Shown here in pieces: positions 1-14,300 of a DNA stretch of 64,000 nucleotides; the first letter of the stretch is position 1, and every line of letters begins with the position of its first letter. Made by a program: the position numbers and the translations under genes. The notes beneath the pieces were generated by a model that was not told where the DNA came from, made no database searches, and saw only the letters and a list, made by a program, of their open reading frames with translations. Source of the stretch: Zonotrichia leucophrys gambelii (taxonomy: Eukaryota > Chordata > Aves > Passeriformes > Passerellidae); the NCBI RefSeq assembly GCF_028769735.1, contig NC_088179.1, positions 4,895,501 to 4,959,500 on the forward strand, read 5' to 3'.

Positions 1-3000
1 TGAACCCTTCCCAAGCCAGATCCAACCAGCCATCCCTGCGTGTGATCCCATTGTCGGAAAGGCTCCAGGAGATGCCGAGCCTGTGCCAGACACTCCAGCC
101 ATGAGCTGTGCACGTTCTCTGCCCACTGGAGATGGCTCCTGCAGCCTCAAGGGTGTCCTCAGGTCACCAGGAGTTGGTGTCACCATCTGCCTGCAGGTTA
201 AGTGACATTTTTCTCTCTCCTTTCGAGAATAAAATCATAATCCTTGTGGAATCGCATCGAGGACATGATTGGAGGCAGAAATAAGGGGCAGAATAATCCT
301 GGCTGGGTGGGTGACGAGCAGCCTTGTGCTCTTGGAACAGAGCGTTGTGTCCAGGGCCAGGTGTCCCTTCCTGTGCTGGGGGGTGAAGGGCAATAATCTG
401 AATTCCCCAGATTTTAAGGCAATTAAGGACACTTAAAGCACCGCTCCTCCTGCTGCTCCATCCCACTGCCAGTCTTGCCTGGCATACGGAGATGGATGGA
501 GTAGGAATAGCGGTGACGGGTGCTCAATGCCATGCCTACAGCAAAAATAGATGTGGTTGGGCTGCGATGATGCAAAGCCAGAAGAATCCTTCTCCTCCGA
601 TTTCTCCGGCTTTGCTTTCAGTGCAGCTCCTGCCTGGCTGTCATTTGTCACCGGTGCTCGCAGCTCCTCCATCCCCAGTACATTTTTTGGGGTGATTTTA
701 GGCTGAAATTGGTTGATAAAGTCCTTTTCAAAGATCTTGCTCAGGTCATTCCTGCCTCCTCAGGGATGAGCTGTCGGCAGGAATGGGGTAGGAAGCTGCT
801 GGTTCATTGTATGAGGTCACTGCTACTGGGAAGCAGTGGGAGAAACATGAGATTTTGGGATTAATTAATGCCCACGGGATGCAATACTCATTCACTACTC
901 CTCAAATCAGCCTTCTGCTGGAGCTGGATGTAACACAGGAGTTACCTGCAGGAACTCATCCTCCTGCCCCTGATTTTTGGTTTTGCAGAAAGAGCTCAAC
1001 AAACTTCTGCAGATATTTACTCAACCCTATGGAGCTGATACTGTTTCCCAGTTTTGGTAGATCTGTCTTGGTCCAGATGTGATGTTCAAGAGAAATCTGT
1101 GCTTTGGGGAGGAAGATTTCAGAGCACTGGTACAAAACAGCTGGAGAGGTGACAACCAGATGGAAAAAGGTCCTAAAAGTGGTGCAGGATCCAGCAGGAA
1201 AGGGAAAGCATCTTCCAAGGGTAGCCTTGTAGGCAAGATCATTCCTCCCTGGAAAGAGATGCTGGCATGGAATGAGTCTGGAATGCAGCAGCAAGGCTGA
1301 TAAAATGAGCAAAAGGCCATGAGAGGTTGAAGGAGGGTTTGTTTAGTCTGGAGAAGGACAGGATAACCCGCTGTGTGTGAAGGGCTGCCTTGAAAAAACA
1401 GGACAAACTAGGAAAAAACCGGAGTGTTTGGTCGATTGGACACAGGAGGAGCAGGAGATGCTCTTCCTCAGCTGGAGGTTTTGGGAGGAGGTTGGGCAAA
1501 CATCTGGGACTACCAAATCCATGTTGGGGCCAGCCCAGGGGGTTCCTGAGTCTCCTCCCAGCTCAGGAGAAACAGTCTGGCCCATAACTCCATTTTATCC
1601 CAAGCCTTTGGTAAGCCTGTATCACAGCAGGCAGGCTGGGATCCACGAGGTTCCATCACTCTGTTCTGGCACACTGGTCTTACTGGGACTTGCACTCAGG
1701 GTGGGCTCCTGCTAATGGAGCACCTGTCTTGGGATCTCTCCTTGGATCCCACATCCCAGAGAGTGCTGGGAACAGGACAGAGAAAGAAAGAACAGCAGGG
1801 GGAGGGAGGATCCTGCCTCGAGCCAGCAAGGATGTGGTGAATCCAAAAGTTACCCCAGGAGGCCGGAGTAATCCAAGAGGGGAAAAAGCAGTGACCTGGC
1901 CCAAGAGAAACCCACCTCACCTCTCTGACCTGCAAGTTTTCCCTGAAGCCTTAAGGACATTTTTCACTATTCATCACACAGAGAATCTCAGGAGAGTTTC
2001 ATCCCACCCCTGCACTGTTGGGATTGGGAACAAGGTGGGAATGCAGCTGCTCATTGCTCCATGGGGGACACCTCTGGCTGCAGAGACTGCACAGGTCAGG
2101 CAGGGCCAAAACAAAGCCCTGAGTAAACCTTGTCCTAAAAATGAACCCATTTTCTTAAGGAAAGGACTTGGTTTGCTGTCCTTTGTTCTCCCCAGCCTGT
2201 GGCAGAGATGACTCTGTGCACAGTGGGACTGGGACATGCTGCCAGAGCAGCTCCCACCTGCCCCTCACCACTCTGAGCAGGCCACCAGGCAGCTCCAGGC
2301 TAGGCCTGATCCCAAACTTCCCTCATGTGCTGGTGATGAACTGTCTGAAATGCAATTTTTGGCTTTTAGAAACTTCCCAGCTGGAGAATGGTGCAGCTGC
2401 TGTGGAAGAGAGGGAAGAGCATGAAGGACTGGCACGGAAGGAGACCATCTTGGGAGATAGGAAGAGCAGAGCTGAGAAAATAATTCACAATTTGGTTGGA
2501 AAACGCATCCATGCTTTTCAACCATTTTGCTCACCCTTTGCTGGGACATGAGTGAAAATTTACTCACTACTCACTGGATTTTAGAAGTTTCCAAGTCTGC
2601 AACAGTCGGGAATGCTGAGGTGGAGGGACTAGCATGGCTGGGTAATTAAATTAGTGTCTGTGTTAATTACAGCTGTGCTGGGGCTGAGCATGAGTGAGAT
2701 ATTAATGATGGGAATGGTGGACAGGCACCAGGAGCTCCTTCCCAATGAGCTCCAAGCTTTGATGACTCTCCCAAGGTGATGCCAAAGGTATGGATCTGTG
2801 GGAACATGGTGTGGAGCACAGGCCAGGTGCCAGAGATGGGCACTAAAGAGGGTGCAAGCAGGAAAATGAAAGGATCAACTTCTCCCAGCTCCAAAGCAGC
2901 TCCACTGGGATGGGAGCACCTGCATTTTATGTGATCAATCTGCAAAATAAATTGCTTGAACCCCAGTGAAGGAGATGCAAAGAAAAATGGGATTTTTAGG

Positions 3001-3779
3001 AGCTCATGGAATTCCATGAGGAGCAGTGCAAGGGGTGCCTGAACGTACTAAACCCACAGCTGCCTCCACACTGCACAGCTCCCTCAAGCTCCACAATCCC
3101 TCCAGGGCCCCTCCTCATGCCCAGGGAAAGGCAGATCTGCAGGGACAGGAGCATCCCCTGCACAGGGAGAGCCTCAGTCTGCCCCAGAGGAAATTCCACC
3201 TGCATGTGTGGGGAGAGGACAGCGGCACAAACAGCTCCTGGTTTCCTTTTTCCCCCTCCACGTGCTTCCAAGGTTTTTATCAGTCCTCTGCTGACAGGAA
3301 AGCAGGTCGGGAAAGGGCACAGCCTGTCACATCCAGCCAGCAGATGCTGCTCCAGCAGAGATTCCTCGCTGCCCTGGTGGGATCCATGCTGGGGGTCAGG
3401 GCAGGCTCCTCCTGCCATGGATGATTCCTGCCTCCCTGCTGGCAGAGCACCAGGCCAGCCAGCTGTGGGTTCCAGCACACATCCCAGAGCTGCCTGCCAG
3501 CCGTGCCACAGGGCAACACTACAGCCTGGGAGCATCAGAGCCTGGGCTGTTCCTGGATTGAGAGCCCTGGGAATGATTCAGCAGCAGGAAGTGCTGGACA
3601 GGCTCTTCTCCCCAGGCCAGCTACAGCAGCTGCTTCCCCAAACCCCCAGAAAATCTTTAATGTGGATTATGGGGTGCACCTCAGCAAGCTGCTGCTCACA
3701 GAAAACACCCCTTTCCTCTGGAACTCTTGGTGGAATTTTCATCTGGATCTGAGCCTTATCAGCACCTCTGGTCCTCACA
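1..3779. other. Intergenic, no gene recognised
   Basis: Several reading frames of 60-250 codons occur here, but none resembles a protein family I recognise, none has a convincing exon structure, and long frames overlap on both strands, as expected in moderately GC-rich non-coding DNA. I see no tRNA, rRNA or clear transposon up to the CR1 tail that starts near 3,780. It lies beyond the 3' end of TRA2B. Confidence 0.6.
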
Positions 3780-4200
3780 ACGACACTGAGGGGCTGGAGC
3801 ATATCCAGGAAATGGAACAGAGCTGAAGCACCAGGAGAGGCTGAGGGAGCTGGGAAGGGGCTCAGCCTGGAGCAAAGGAGGCTCAGGGGGGACCTTGTGG
3901 CTCTGCACAACTCCTGACAGGAGGGGACAGCTGGGGGTGGTCGGGCTCTGCTCCCAGGGAACAGGGACAGGACAAAGGGAAACAGCCTCAAGCTGTGCCA
4001 GGGGAAGTTCAAGCTGGACATCACAAGGGACTTCTTCCTGGAAAGGGTGGTCAGGCACTGAGAGTCCCCATCCCTGCAGAGATTTAAAAACCCTGTGGAT
4101 ATGGCTTTTGGGGACATGGGTACGTGGTGGCCTTGGCAGTGCTGGGGAGTGGCTGGAATCCATCTGAGAGGGCTTTTCCAAACAAAATGATTCCATGATG
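3780..4200 (+). mobile_element. CR1 LINE 3' fragment
   Basis: The stretch reads like the end of CR1 ORF2 and its 3' UTR: the 'gaggggctggagcatatcc' block, then 'aggagaggctgagggagctgg', 'ctcagcctggagcaaagga' and 'gctctgcacaactcctgaca'. It closes with an ATTCCATGAT-type terminal repeat near 4,188. It is 5'-truncated, as most CR1 copies are. The orientation is plus, opposite to TRA2B. Confidence 0.85.
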
Positions 4201-4950
4201 CACCATGGCCTTGCAATGCTCACACCAAGCACAGATCTGGCACAGGGATTTGGGACACAGCACAGGGACCATGTGACACATTGCAAAAAATGGGTCACCA
4301 GGAGCAGCCAACTCCAAAATGTGTCACCAGGAGCAGCTCAGACCAATTACAATAATTACTGCCATGGTCCTGTTGTCCACTCTTGAGAGTAAAACCAGGA
4401 AAGTTTTAACAAATACCTGGATGATTTTTAAATCCCTGAGACACCTGATGTGCTGCTCCTGGCTACCTCCTCTCCAGGCAGCTGAAGCAGGTGGGGCCTG
4501 TTCCCTCAGTCTCTTCCTTTGCACGATGGCACACCATTCTTCTTAAACTTTGTTCTCTACATCCACAGAAATCATCTGTTTTGAGTCTAGAAATTTCCAT
4601 TATTTCCACAAAACCCCACATTCTCACCACAAAGCAACGTGGAAAGCTCCTCCAACACAAGATTAAAAAATAACTGGCTCAGAGATCCAAGTGCACAAAT
4701 TCACTACGTGGTATGACAGATACACATGAAGTGTTGGCCCAAAAGCTTTTAAATACAAGTGGCAACAGCTAAACACCCAAATAAGGGATTCAGTGCTCAT
4801 TTCACAAGTGAGAAATGGACTTGAGAAACACCTCAGATGCAGTTTAGTTGTGGATGTTTACATCAAAAGACTGGTTCTTCCTAGAAGGAGTGGATGGCAC
4901 TTGCCCTGGGATTACCTCCATGCTTTTGTTTTCTTGGCAAAAAAAGAGGA
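4201..4950. other. Unassigned DNA downstream of TRA2B
   Basis: This is AT-richer sequence between the CR1 tail and the probable polyadenylation site of TRA2B. Part of it could belong to a longer TRA2B 3' UTR, since mammalian TRA2B mRNAs can have long 3' UTRs. I see no independent gene. Confidence 0.4.
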
Positions 4951-4975
4951 AGGGAAAGAAAAAAACATACGTCTT

Positions 4976-4989
4976 TTTATTTTATTTTC
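4976..4989 (-). terminator. TRA2B: Candidate TRA2B poly(A) signals (two overlapping AATAAA)
   Basis: On the minus strand two AATAAA hexamers occur back to back (plus-strand TTTATTTTATT). They lie about 370-385 nt downstream of the TRA2B stop codon in a T-rich setting, which is suitable for a short 3' UTR isoform. Other sites further downstream may also be used. Confidence 0.5.
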
Positions 4990-5359
4990 TTGCTTTTGGA
5001 AAGCATTTTACACAGGTTTGGATCTTGGGAATAACTTGGAATCAGTAGAAAAAACTTACTGAACAGTTTTTGTCTTTAATATAGAAACCTTTCAGGAGTC
5101 AAAATGGAGACTAAAAAAATACATGCAAAACATACTCCTTTCCAAACACAACTGGAAACAAAGCACCAAACTACACAAATATGCAGAATGAAACAGCATT
5201 GAACACCACAGAAGTTGTCTTCATAAAAGGTGTAAAAGTCACCTCATTCACTAGGTACTGTCACTCGGTTAAACAGAAGAGACAATAAAAAAATATTGTC
5301 CACAAACTTGCAATTTCAACTCAAAGGCTGTAGCTAGAAATTCCTCTATGTGTCATGCT

Positions 5360-8300
5360 TTAATAGCGACCTGAAAGACAAAAACCCAACAGTCAGACTT
5401 CATGGATTGAGAGATTTCTGGCTAAAATCCACTGCCTCTCCTCAAACCTCCATCAGATCTGAGCTGATGTCCTAGAGGTAACCACTAACTCCTGTTTTAA
5501 CAGGATTCTGGAGGAAGAATAAGGTTCTCAGACTCAAAACAAGAGCTGTTATGTCACTTGGTTTTCCTTAAGTATTTACTCTGCCCTCAAGGCTTCTCAA
5601 TGAAGCAATAAAGGAACTGTGGCTCAATAAAATATCCACACCAAAGTCCATCTTAGTGGACACAGAAGTTTAAAAGAAGTTCAAGGAATGGCAAATTTAC
5701 TTTTGAGACATGAACTCTGTGACTGGGCAGGGCCCAGGTACGGTAAGGCTGGAGGGGCTTGGAGCAAGCTGTTCTATGGAAGGAGTCCCTGCCCATGGCA
5801 GGGGGGGAATGGGCAGAGCTTTAAGGTCCCTCCCAACCCAAAGCATTCCCTGAGCCCATGGCTACTTACGAGGTGAGTAGGAGCGGGATCTGGAGCGGGA
5901 TCTGTACCCCCCTCGGCTGTAGTACGGTGACGGTGACCTCCTCCTGTGACAGGGGTGACACAAACAATCCCCTTGTTAAAACCTGCACAGCTGAGTGGCA
6001 CAGCTTTATGTGGGTAGCTCTAACCCCATCCTGGTCTCAGGAATGCTAACAAGCATGGGAGACCTGATCAACCTGTTTCTACTGGGTTCCAAAGCAAAGA
6101 TCTGAATTCTGTTTTTTGTTACCAGTATTATTTTTGACTAACACAACAAATACAGGCTCTTGCACTCACAATCTGCTTTCATGTGAATTTAGTTTGAAGC
6201 CAGGCACATCCCACACAAGCAGGGTAAGCCAAATCCACCTTCACTTTTAATCTGAATTACTTGTCCAAGGTGAAGATGTCCTTGACTCAGAGTCAGTGCT
6301 ACAGCCAGGCACCCCCAAACCCCTCCAATCCAGGCACTCTCAAGTTTTGTCTTTCCTTGCCTTGTTCCACTAATCCAGTACACACCTGTAAAACTGATCC
6401 CTGTCCTGAACAGCTCTCCAGCCTCCTCCACCGCCGCCACCACCCCCTCTGTGAAAACAAAAGCAGAATGACTTTTAGGAATTTCAAAAATAAAAAGTTC
6501 ACTGTACAAAACCCCTCCATCGAGTAAGAAAATCATGTGAAGATAAGACAACATTAGTTCCTATACTGGGTGATGCTGAATTACTTAATTTAACATTGAT
6601 TTTTAAACACCTATTCAAGGAAAACCCTCTTACTTATTATTTTCAAGTAGCAAGATCAACTCACTATCCAGAAGAAAAACATTGATTCCAAGGTGGAGGC
6701 AGGGAAAAACCTCCTATCCTGACATTTTAACACTTTAGAGTCACATTTAAACAAGAACTGTGATGTAACTTCTCCTGGAGAGTAAAAACAACACCTTAGA
6801 GCATTAACACTGAGTGGCTGGACTGGAACCTTCTCAGATTCAGATCAGCAAAGCTTTCCCAGGAGACTAAATCAAGTTCAAAGTCTTCACCAGTTGTTTT
6901 TGGGAGATTGCTTTTTTAAAGTTTATTCCCTTATTTACAGACAGTTTTTCAGGCAAAGTTAAGCCTCCCAAAGCAACAAGGAGAAACTGAAGTTTTAACA
7001 GGACAATTCCCATCTGACACTGCATTTCCCTTAGGGCATTATTTTCACACAGGGCAGGGAATGCAAAGGAATTGTTACCAATGGAATTTTTAGGGTGGGG
7101 TATGCAATGCTCCACTGCATCTTGAACAATTCCAACTCTTTCTTCCTCAGGGAAGCCCTGACAACATAGCAACACTTCTCTCTTCCTCAACCAACCCATG
7201 TCTGTAGGAGGGGACAGTAGCACCATGACATTTTTCAAGTAGCCACACAAGAGTCATATTGGCTCCATATTTATTCACAGAATCCCAGAATGGTTTGGGC
7301 TGGACCCTAAACACCATCCAGGGGCACAGTGCTGCCACAGGCAGGGACACCTCCCACTAGAGCAGGTCACTCTCACTGGTTTTCTCCTGACCCAATAACA
7401 GCTTCTGGTAACATCCACAAACCCTATCAGAAGGAAAAGGCACCACTTAAGACTTGGGCACATTGTAACTTTAACACAGAATTCTGCAATTGCAGGAATG
7501 TTTGGTAGTACAGACAGAAAAAAAAAAAAATCAACTCTTCTTTTTGTGTTCAACTTAACGTGGTCCCAGAAATTGTGAGGATTTTGCAGGGGACAAGGAT
7601 TTTGCTGGAAAATGCTGTCACCAAAACCAATCGTGATTACACACACATTCAACCTGACAAGGGGTGTTAAAAAAGCCTTTTAATGCAGATGTCCAATTCC
7701 TTATTTTTGGCAATAGTTGAGGTGCCACAATTATCAGCAGGAGATACTGGGGACCACAGAAATTTTCCACTTTTTATCTACTACACTGTGCTCAAAATAT
7801 AAGTTGACACTGTAATGCCAACTCAAATATTAATCTGCACCATTTCAGTGCTAACAGACGAACCAACTAAAGATTCTAAAATGAAAATACAAAGAACATG
7901 CTTTGTTTTTCAAATCTTCAGTGCAGATTTAAAAAACATTTTGGACTAAGCTAGGCCACAGGTCAAACACCATCAAGTATTTCTCAATCCAACCAATTTG
8001 ATATGCACTGAGCAATCATTTTGGTGGAGATTGCACAGGAAGATTCCAGAACGACAGCGAGCGCAAAAATATTCTGGAATAGTTATGTAGGATGAACTGC
8101 CTACTGCTTGCACAGGCAGATGAGAGAGTAGAGTTTAGAAAGCAGCAAAATATTGCAAATATGCTCACCTGTATGACCTGCTGTAGTAGTCACGGTCATC
8201 GTAGCCTCTGTCGTAGCCTCTGTCGTAGTAATCTCGTCGCCGTGAGCTGCCACTGCAGGAAGTGAAGGAAATTGCATTTACAACATACAGAACTTGAATT

Positions 8301-11300
8301 TTGTCTGCAGTCTGGTAAATTCACACTATTTAAACTGGATTGTATTATTATGTCCCATCCTTACAGTTGGAAGACTGTGAGCACTCCTGTTTTCCCACCA
8401 GTGCAGGTGGGAACAGGATGACTTTAATAATTGCTTTTTAAATGCTTGAACTTTCCTCAATCTTTATAAACCTCAACCTTTTGGTATCACAGGCACTCAA
8501 GGAATTCCATTCTGAAGCAAGTCTTCATCCCCTTTTACCTCTGAAAAAGCTCCTGTTCAATCAACTTTGTGACTAAAAAAATCAGAAACCTGTAGTCTTA
8601 ACATCACCATCAGTAAGCTGAAAGTCTTGGGAAATGAACTGGGGAATGACTTGGGAAAACAACTGACACTGTTGGCAACTTGAAGTTAAATGTGCATGCA
8701 GTATGTGAAGACAGCACACTGCTCAGCCCTAATGCTAACTGAGCCACTCAGCTCCTTTACCAGCACTTGTTCATTCACTCTTGAAAACCTGAGCTTGCAA
8801 AGGACATGAATATTGGAAGGTACACAGGAAAACTAAAAGTAATTTAGAAATTGTCAAAATGTCTTCCTGTTGACACAAGCATTACTACTGATGCTCATGT
8901 CTAGTGTTTTCAGGGTACAGCACAGCAGCCATGAACAAGAGAACACAACTTGTGCATTAATGTGGAAAACCACTCAGAATCAGGTCTCAGAGGAGAAAGA
9001 GGAGTTTTTACAAAATCCTGTACTGGTTGGGAAGGAAAAAACCCACCCAAACCACAGATAAAACTTACTAAGTGGGTCTTCCCATATAAATTCCAGGGGT
9101 AGGTGTGTGCGGTCTCTTTGTTATGGAGAAGTCTACCCGGATCCTTCTTCCATCCAGCTCCATTCCATTGGCACGTTCCTTTGCCTAAGGAAGGACAGAA
9201 GAGCATTAGCTGTAGGTATGAACTTTAACAACAATTTCCAGCCACTGCTTCAAGTGTTAAAATGTCTTAAACACAGCTGAGTTTGGAGGCAGGTCTGAGT
9301 GTCACATCTTGCACTGAATGTACTGTGTGAGACACTCTAGGTCAGCTGAACTTCAGTGCCAGTAATCACTGAAAATGTGACTTTTATGGCATTAAAATCC
9401 TGAAAGGAACACCACTGGGCAATTGTTTCAGTGCCTCTGACATGACTAAGAGCAATCTTTGAACATGCTGATGTAGGGAGATATAACTACTCCATCACAC
9501 AACATAAAACATTTAAAGGTTAAAAGAACATCAATAAGGTATTCAAATACATCCTTCAAATTACCATAACCTTGAATATCAGAGTTACAAATAAAAAGTA
9601 AAAAACCAAAACCAATTGTGCTTTTTTTTATTTTTGTCTGGCAAGTAGAAGGACCTATATATCAAGCTGTAAACCAAAATGGAAGACTTCATGACCTGGA
9701 AAAAATGTGGAAAAACCTGGAGATTCTCTGGAGTGGAGTTTATGCAGAATATAAGCCTTGTTCTAGCCCATAAAGGGCAGCTTTACAAGGATTGGTATGA
9801 GTGTAGGATTCTCTACTTTTTGAGAAGTGATTACAGAATTCCCGATTCATTCTGCAGCACTGGTAAAATTCCATGATTACAAGACTCCAAGTATTTTCCA
9901 GGCTATGAGTTTCTCCTGGCTATACCCTGTGACAGAACACACACCCCAGGAGCTCAGAGCCCAGCAAACATGGCCCACACTGGGCACCCCAAGCTACCTC
10001 CTTGGCATCCTCGACGTTCTCGAAGTAGACGAAGGCGAACCCTCGGGAGCGCCGTGATTGCTGATCGTACACGATGGAAACGTCGGCAATGGGGCCATAC
10101 TTGGAGAAAACCTCCCGCAGGTCTCGTTCTGTAGTGTACAGACTCAGCCCAAACACTCCGAGACAACAGTTTGGATCAGGATTTGCCTAAAGGAAAGGAC
10201 ACAGATATTCAAATCAAATTGGGTTTATTTACAGTGCAACGTGCTTCTCAAGTTGTGACTGTCAGAGCTTCAAGAAGAAAACAAACTAAGGTGGGGCTGA
10301 GATTTGGGTCATGTGGAAAATGCCAATCACTTGTTTTTTTAAAATTTTTAAAGTTTAATAGTAATAAAATGGTTATAAAAATAGTAATATAATTAGAGTA
10401 ATAATAATTTGGACAATTCAAATTAGGATGAGACAAGAGAGACAAAGAGTTATGGATGTCAGGGTACCTTTTTCTGGGCAACATGAGCCAGAAAAAGGAC
10501 ACCCGTTAACAAAGGATTAACCCTTAATAGCAATAGCCTGTTGCATATTCATACATGATGCATAAATTCCATTCAAATACAGGATTCTGTCTTGCCATTG
10601 TCAACTTCTTCCTTTGAATCCTAACAGTGCCTTCAAGGCAGGAAGAAGTTCATTTCTTCTGATAAGAGGGCAATAAATTATCTTTCTCTGAAAGTTTTAA
10701 GTGTCCTGTGGCTGCTATCTCACTGCGAGTCCCTTCTTTAAAAAAATTATCCTACATAGCATAGTTTCTATTTTAACATTTCTTATAACCTAAAACTATA
10801 TTTGCCACACTATTTAAGAGAATTAATACAGCATTACTTTCTAACACGACACATCTAATATTCATTATAATATTTGCGAAAAGCCAATCATAAACCAGAC
10901 ATTTTTCACAGGTCACCTGCTAACAGACAGCAATACATTAAACCTACAGGAGCACAAGCATTTCACAAAGGCCTTTGTGTTCCTCAGGGCACAGAGGCCA
11001 TGACTCGTGGCTCACACACGTACCCTGTTCCCAATGTGCCGCCTGCGAGTAGACATGGGGGAATGGCTGTGACTGTGCCGCCGCCGGTAGTCCCGACTGT
11101 ACGACCTGCTCCGGGATCTCCTGTGCGAGCGGGACCGCGAGCGCGACCGCGTGTAGTGTCTGCGGGAACTCCTCCTCGACCTAGACCTGAGGGAAACAAC
11201 AGAGAGGTACAGTGCTGGGCTTGTTGGGGTGTTCAGTATTTTAAAAATACAGCAAGCAGTCACAAAAGGCTCAAATAATTGTTTTCCAAAATCTTGCAGT

Positions 11301-14300
11301 ACCACATACCTCAGCTATAATCCATTTACTCACTACTCTCAATAGATGAATCTCTCTACTCTCTGTGTGCTAAATCTTTACTATCAGATTACTGCAGATA
11401 GTCTCAGGGCATTCCTGCTGCAGTCCAGGAACTTGCACTTGGATCAGTCAGCTCTTCCTTTAACAAAGATACCTGGGTGTGACAACTTAGGGCTTAGAAT
11501 ATTCAGTGTTTAGGTAAAAACAAGTGGGGTGGGTTTTTTTTCACACTAATCAGTCAAATATGCTTTAACACAAAGCATGCACCACTAAGGGGGGCACTCT
11601 CTTTCTTAGTGCTGCCTTGGGTGACACTGAAAAGCAAATATCCCTAGAACAGAGCTGAACACAATCTGAAGAAATCAATCCTGAGCTGGCTCATTTACCT
11701 GCTGGTATTTCAGCAGTTATTTTGGCACTGTTTGTTCATGAATATTTACATCTTTAGACTCTTAAGTGCATTTATGCAACTGCTCACTAATTCTTTAACC
11801 CCAAAAATATTTTCTTACATCACGAGCTCTGTGGACATGAGGGTCTGAAACTCTTCAATTCCTCCTCCCAAAGCCTCACCCCTCCCAACACAGGCAATCC
11901 TAGAGGAAAAGCTGGGCACTCACACAGGGATACTACACCTGATCTTGGTCTGCTGATGGCTGCACTGAGTAACCTGTGCTCCACTGCAAAGGAAAACCCC
12001 TCAAGGCTAAGAAGTGCAGTAAACAGTGTAAAAGTCAATGGATCTGAGTCACAAATTGCTGATTTTCAGGCTCTTGCGTCTTAAATGTCCCCTTCCTCTA
12101 ATTCCACAGCAGCACCACCCCACTGGTGTGAGGGAAGCTCTGAACCTGAACTGCCTTAACTCCTGAGCATTTAACAGCTTCTTCCAAGATTCCTCACCAA
12201 GTGTCACCAGGCAGCCAAACTGTTCAATCTAGCTCCTCAAAAAACACTTCCAACACCATCAGGAGAGAGTCAGAGAAGCTCAACTTAAAATGCATATTCG
12301 TGTTCAGGAGAAATTAATTCAGCATGTCCCATTACAGCACTTCTCATTATGTATTTATAAAGAAAACATTATTTTTGGCAACAAAATAAAAAAAAAAAAG
12401 AGAGAGAACTTCCCTGAAGCTGGGAAAACAGTAAAAAAAGAGAGAAAGAATATATATAAAAAAAAAAAGAAGCTCCACACATGCACACAGCCACATTTTA
12501 GACACTGATATAGGAAAAAAAAATTAAGGCAAACAGAACTGGTATTTCAGGTACCAGAATGGTATCAGCCAAAGATAGGAACGACAAACATCAATAAAAG
12601 TGATTTTAAAATCAAGGATATCCACACGCCAACTGATAAAAACACCAGGACACAGGTTGGTTCCCAAATCAAAGTTTAATTTATAAAGCTTGTAACTCAA
12701 AAATACATTTGAAACAGAAACTACCAAGAAATAAAGAAGTTATCACAGGGTTATTTCTCTGGGGAAAGCCAGAGTTCAAAGATCTGCCCATGACCACATC
12801 TCAACGTGTGACAGCACTGAACAGAGATTAAAGTAGGTTGTTTCTAAATATGTGCCTCGACACAATTCTGTCCAAATCTACTAATCAACACTAACTCTGG
12901 CACGTAATTCCATTATTTCCAGCCAGAGGCACCTTCAAGATAGCTGTTAAATGCTCAGGAAGCTGTAGTAGTTATAAACTTCTACTTTTTGGTCATTAAA
13001 AAGTAAAAAGCCAGTTGCCAGGGTATTATTTAAACACTGTTTATTGCAAAAGTAAGATGTGCCAGGTCTCTCATAAATTCTACATCTTCTATTTGCTTCC
13101 TCAGAATTGTGTACCATCTGTGACTGTGTTTTTACTCAGTGTTGTGGTTATTCTGTAAGTGGGAAATATTTTAAGGAGTATGGGATCCCAGGAGTCACAT
13201 GGATTAAAGGGCAAAAGAACATGCTGGGAGGGTGTAGTGACTTTGTTGTTTTAATATTAAAAAGTTTCCCCAAAGGTGTTCTGCAGCTTCCCTGCCCTAT
13301 ACAGGGCAAGAGGCACGTGGATGTTTGTGCTATCACATAACAAACACTATAAGCAAGTTCTCCACAACTTTTGTGGAGAGCTTGCAGAGCTGTCTAATAT
13401 TCAAAGCTTCCTGTTAATTTTCAAGTTAAATCAACGTATTTAAAATGTCAGACTGAAATTCTACTGCTTCTTTCCACTATTCCAGAAACATCACTGCTTC
13501 CAGTGAAGAAATGTAATACAGGAATGTGGCTTAAAATGGGAAATCTGTTGATGCACAAAAAAACTAAGATCTAAACTCCAGGCTCAGACACAATTTAGTC
13601 TACCAAGAGATAAAAGGCAGGCACTTCCAAAGTGTATCAGCAAGGATACAAAGCTACATAGCTATTTAACTATTGGAAGAAGCAGCAAAAACATCTGAAT
13701 TGATATAATTTGGCTTTCCCAATCCTGCAACCATGCATGCCCCTTTGCAGTCCATGTCCACAGAAGAGTCACTAACTCTGGGAACAGAACTGGCTATGCT
13801 GGGCCACCTCTGACAATCACCTGAGTTGTGAGGAGGAAGAAGAGGTAAAAGAAGCAAACTCACCTGGATTCAGACCTGGATCTAGATTTTGACCTGGAGC
13901 GCCTGGAATCCTCCTTAGAGCGAGATCTTGCAGGGGTGTGCCTCCCCGACTTGCCAGACCCATGAGCACTTCCGCTTCTGGAAGCAGAACGGGATTCCTG
14001 CACGCAGATATTGAAAGCCTAATTTGTACACAATTCCTTGTTCACCTAGGGGCTGTAAACAAGCTCCAGTGAAATCAATGGTAAATATTCATAGCTATGT
14101 GTCCGGGCAGTCGGCATTAGCACTGCCTAGATTTTTAAGGAGGTTTTATTTTTTTTTTTCCCTGGTAGACACTTCTTTACCCTGCATGTACTTTTGCTAT
14201 TAAACAGATAATGCATGCATGTTTAGCAAAATATACAGGGACACATAAACAGACTAGTAATTACTTAGCGTAGTGCTTTCAGATTCCAGATTACTTCTTA

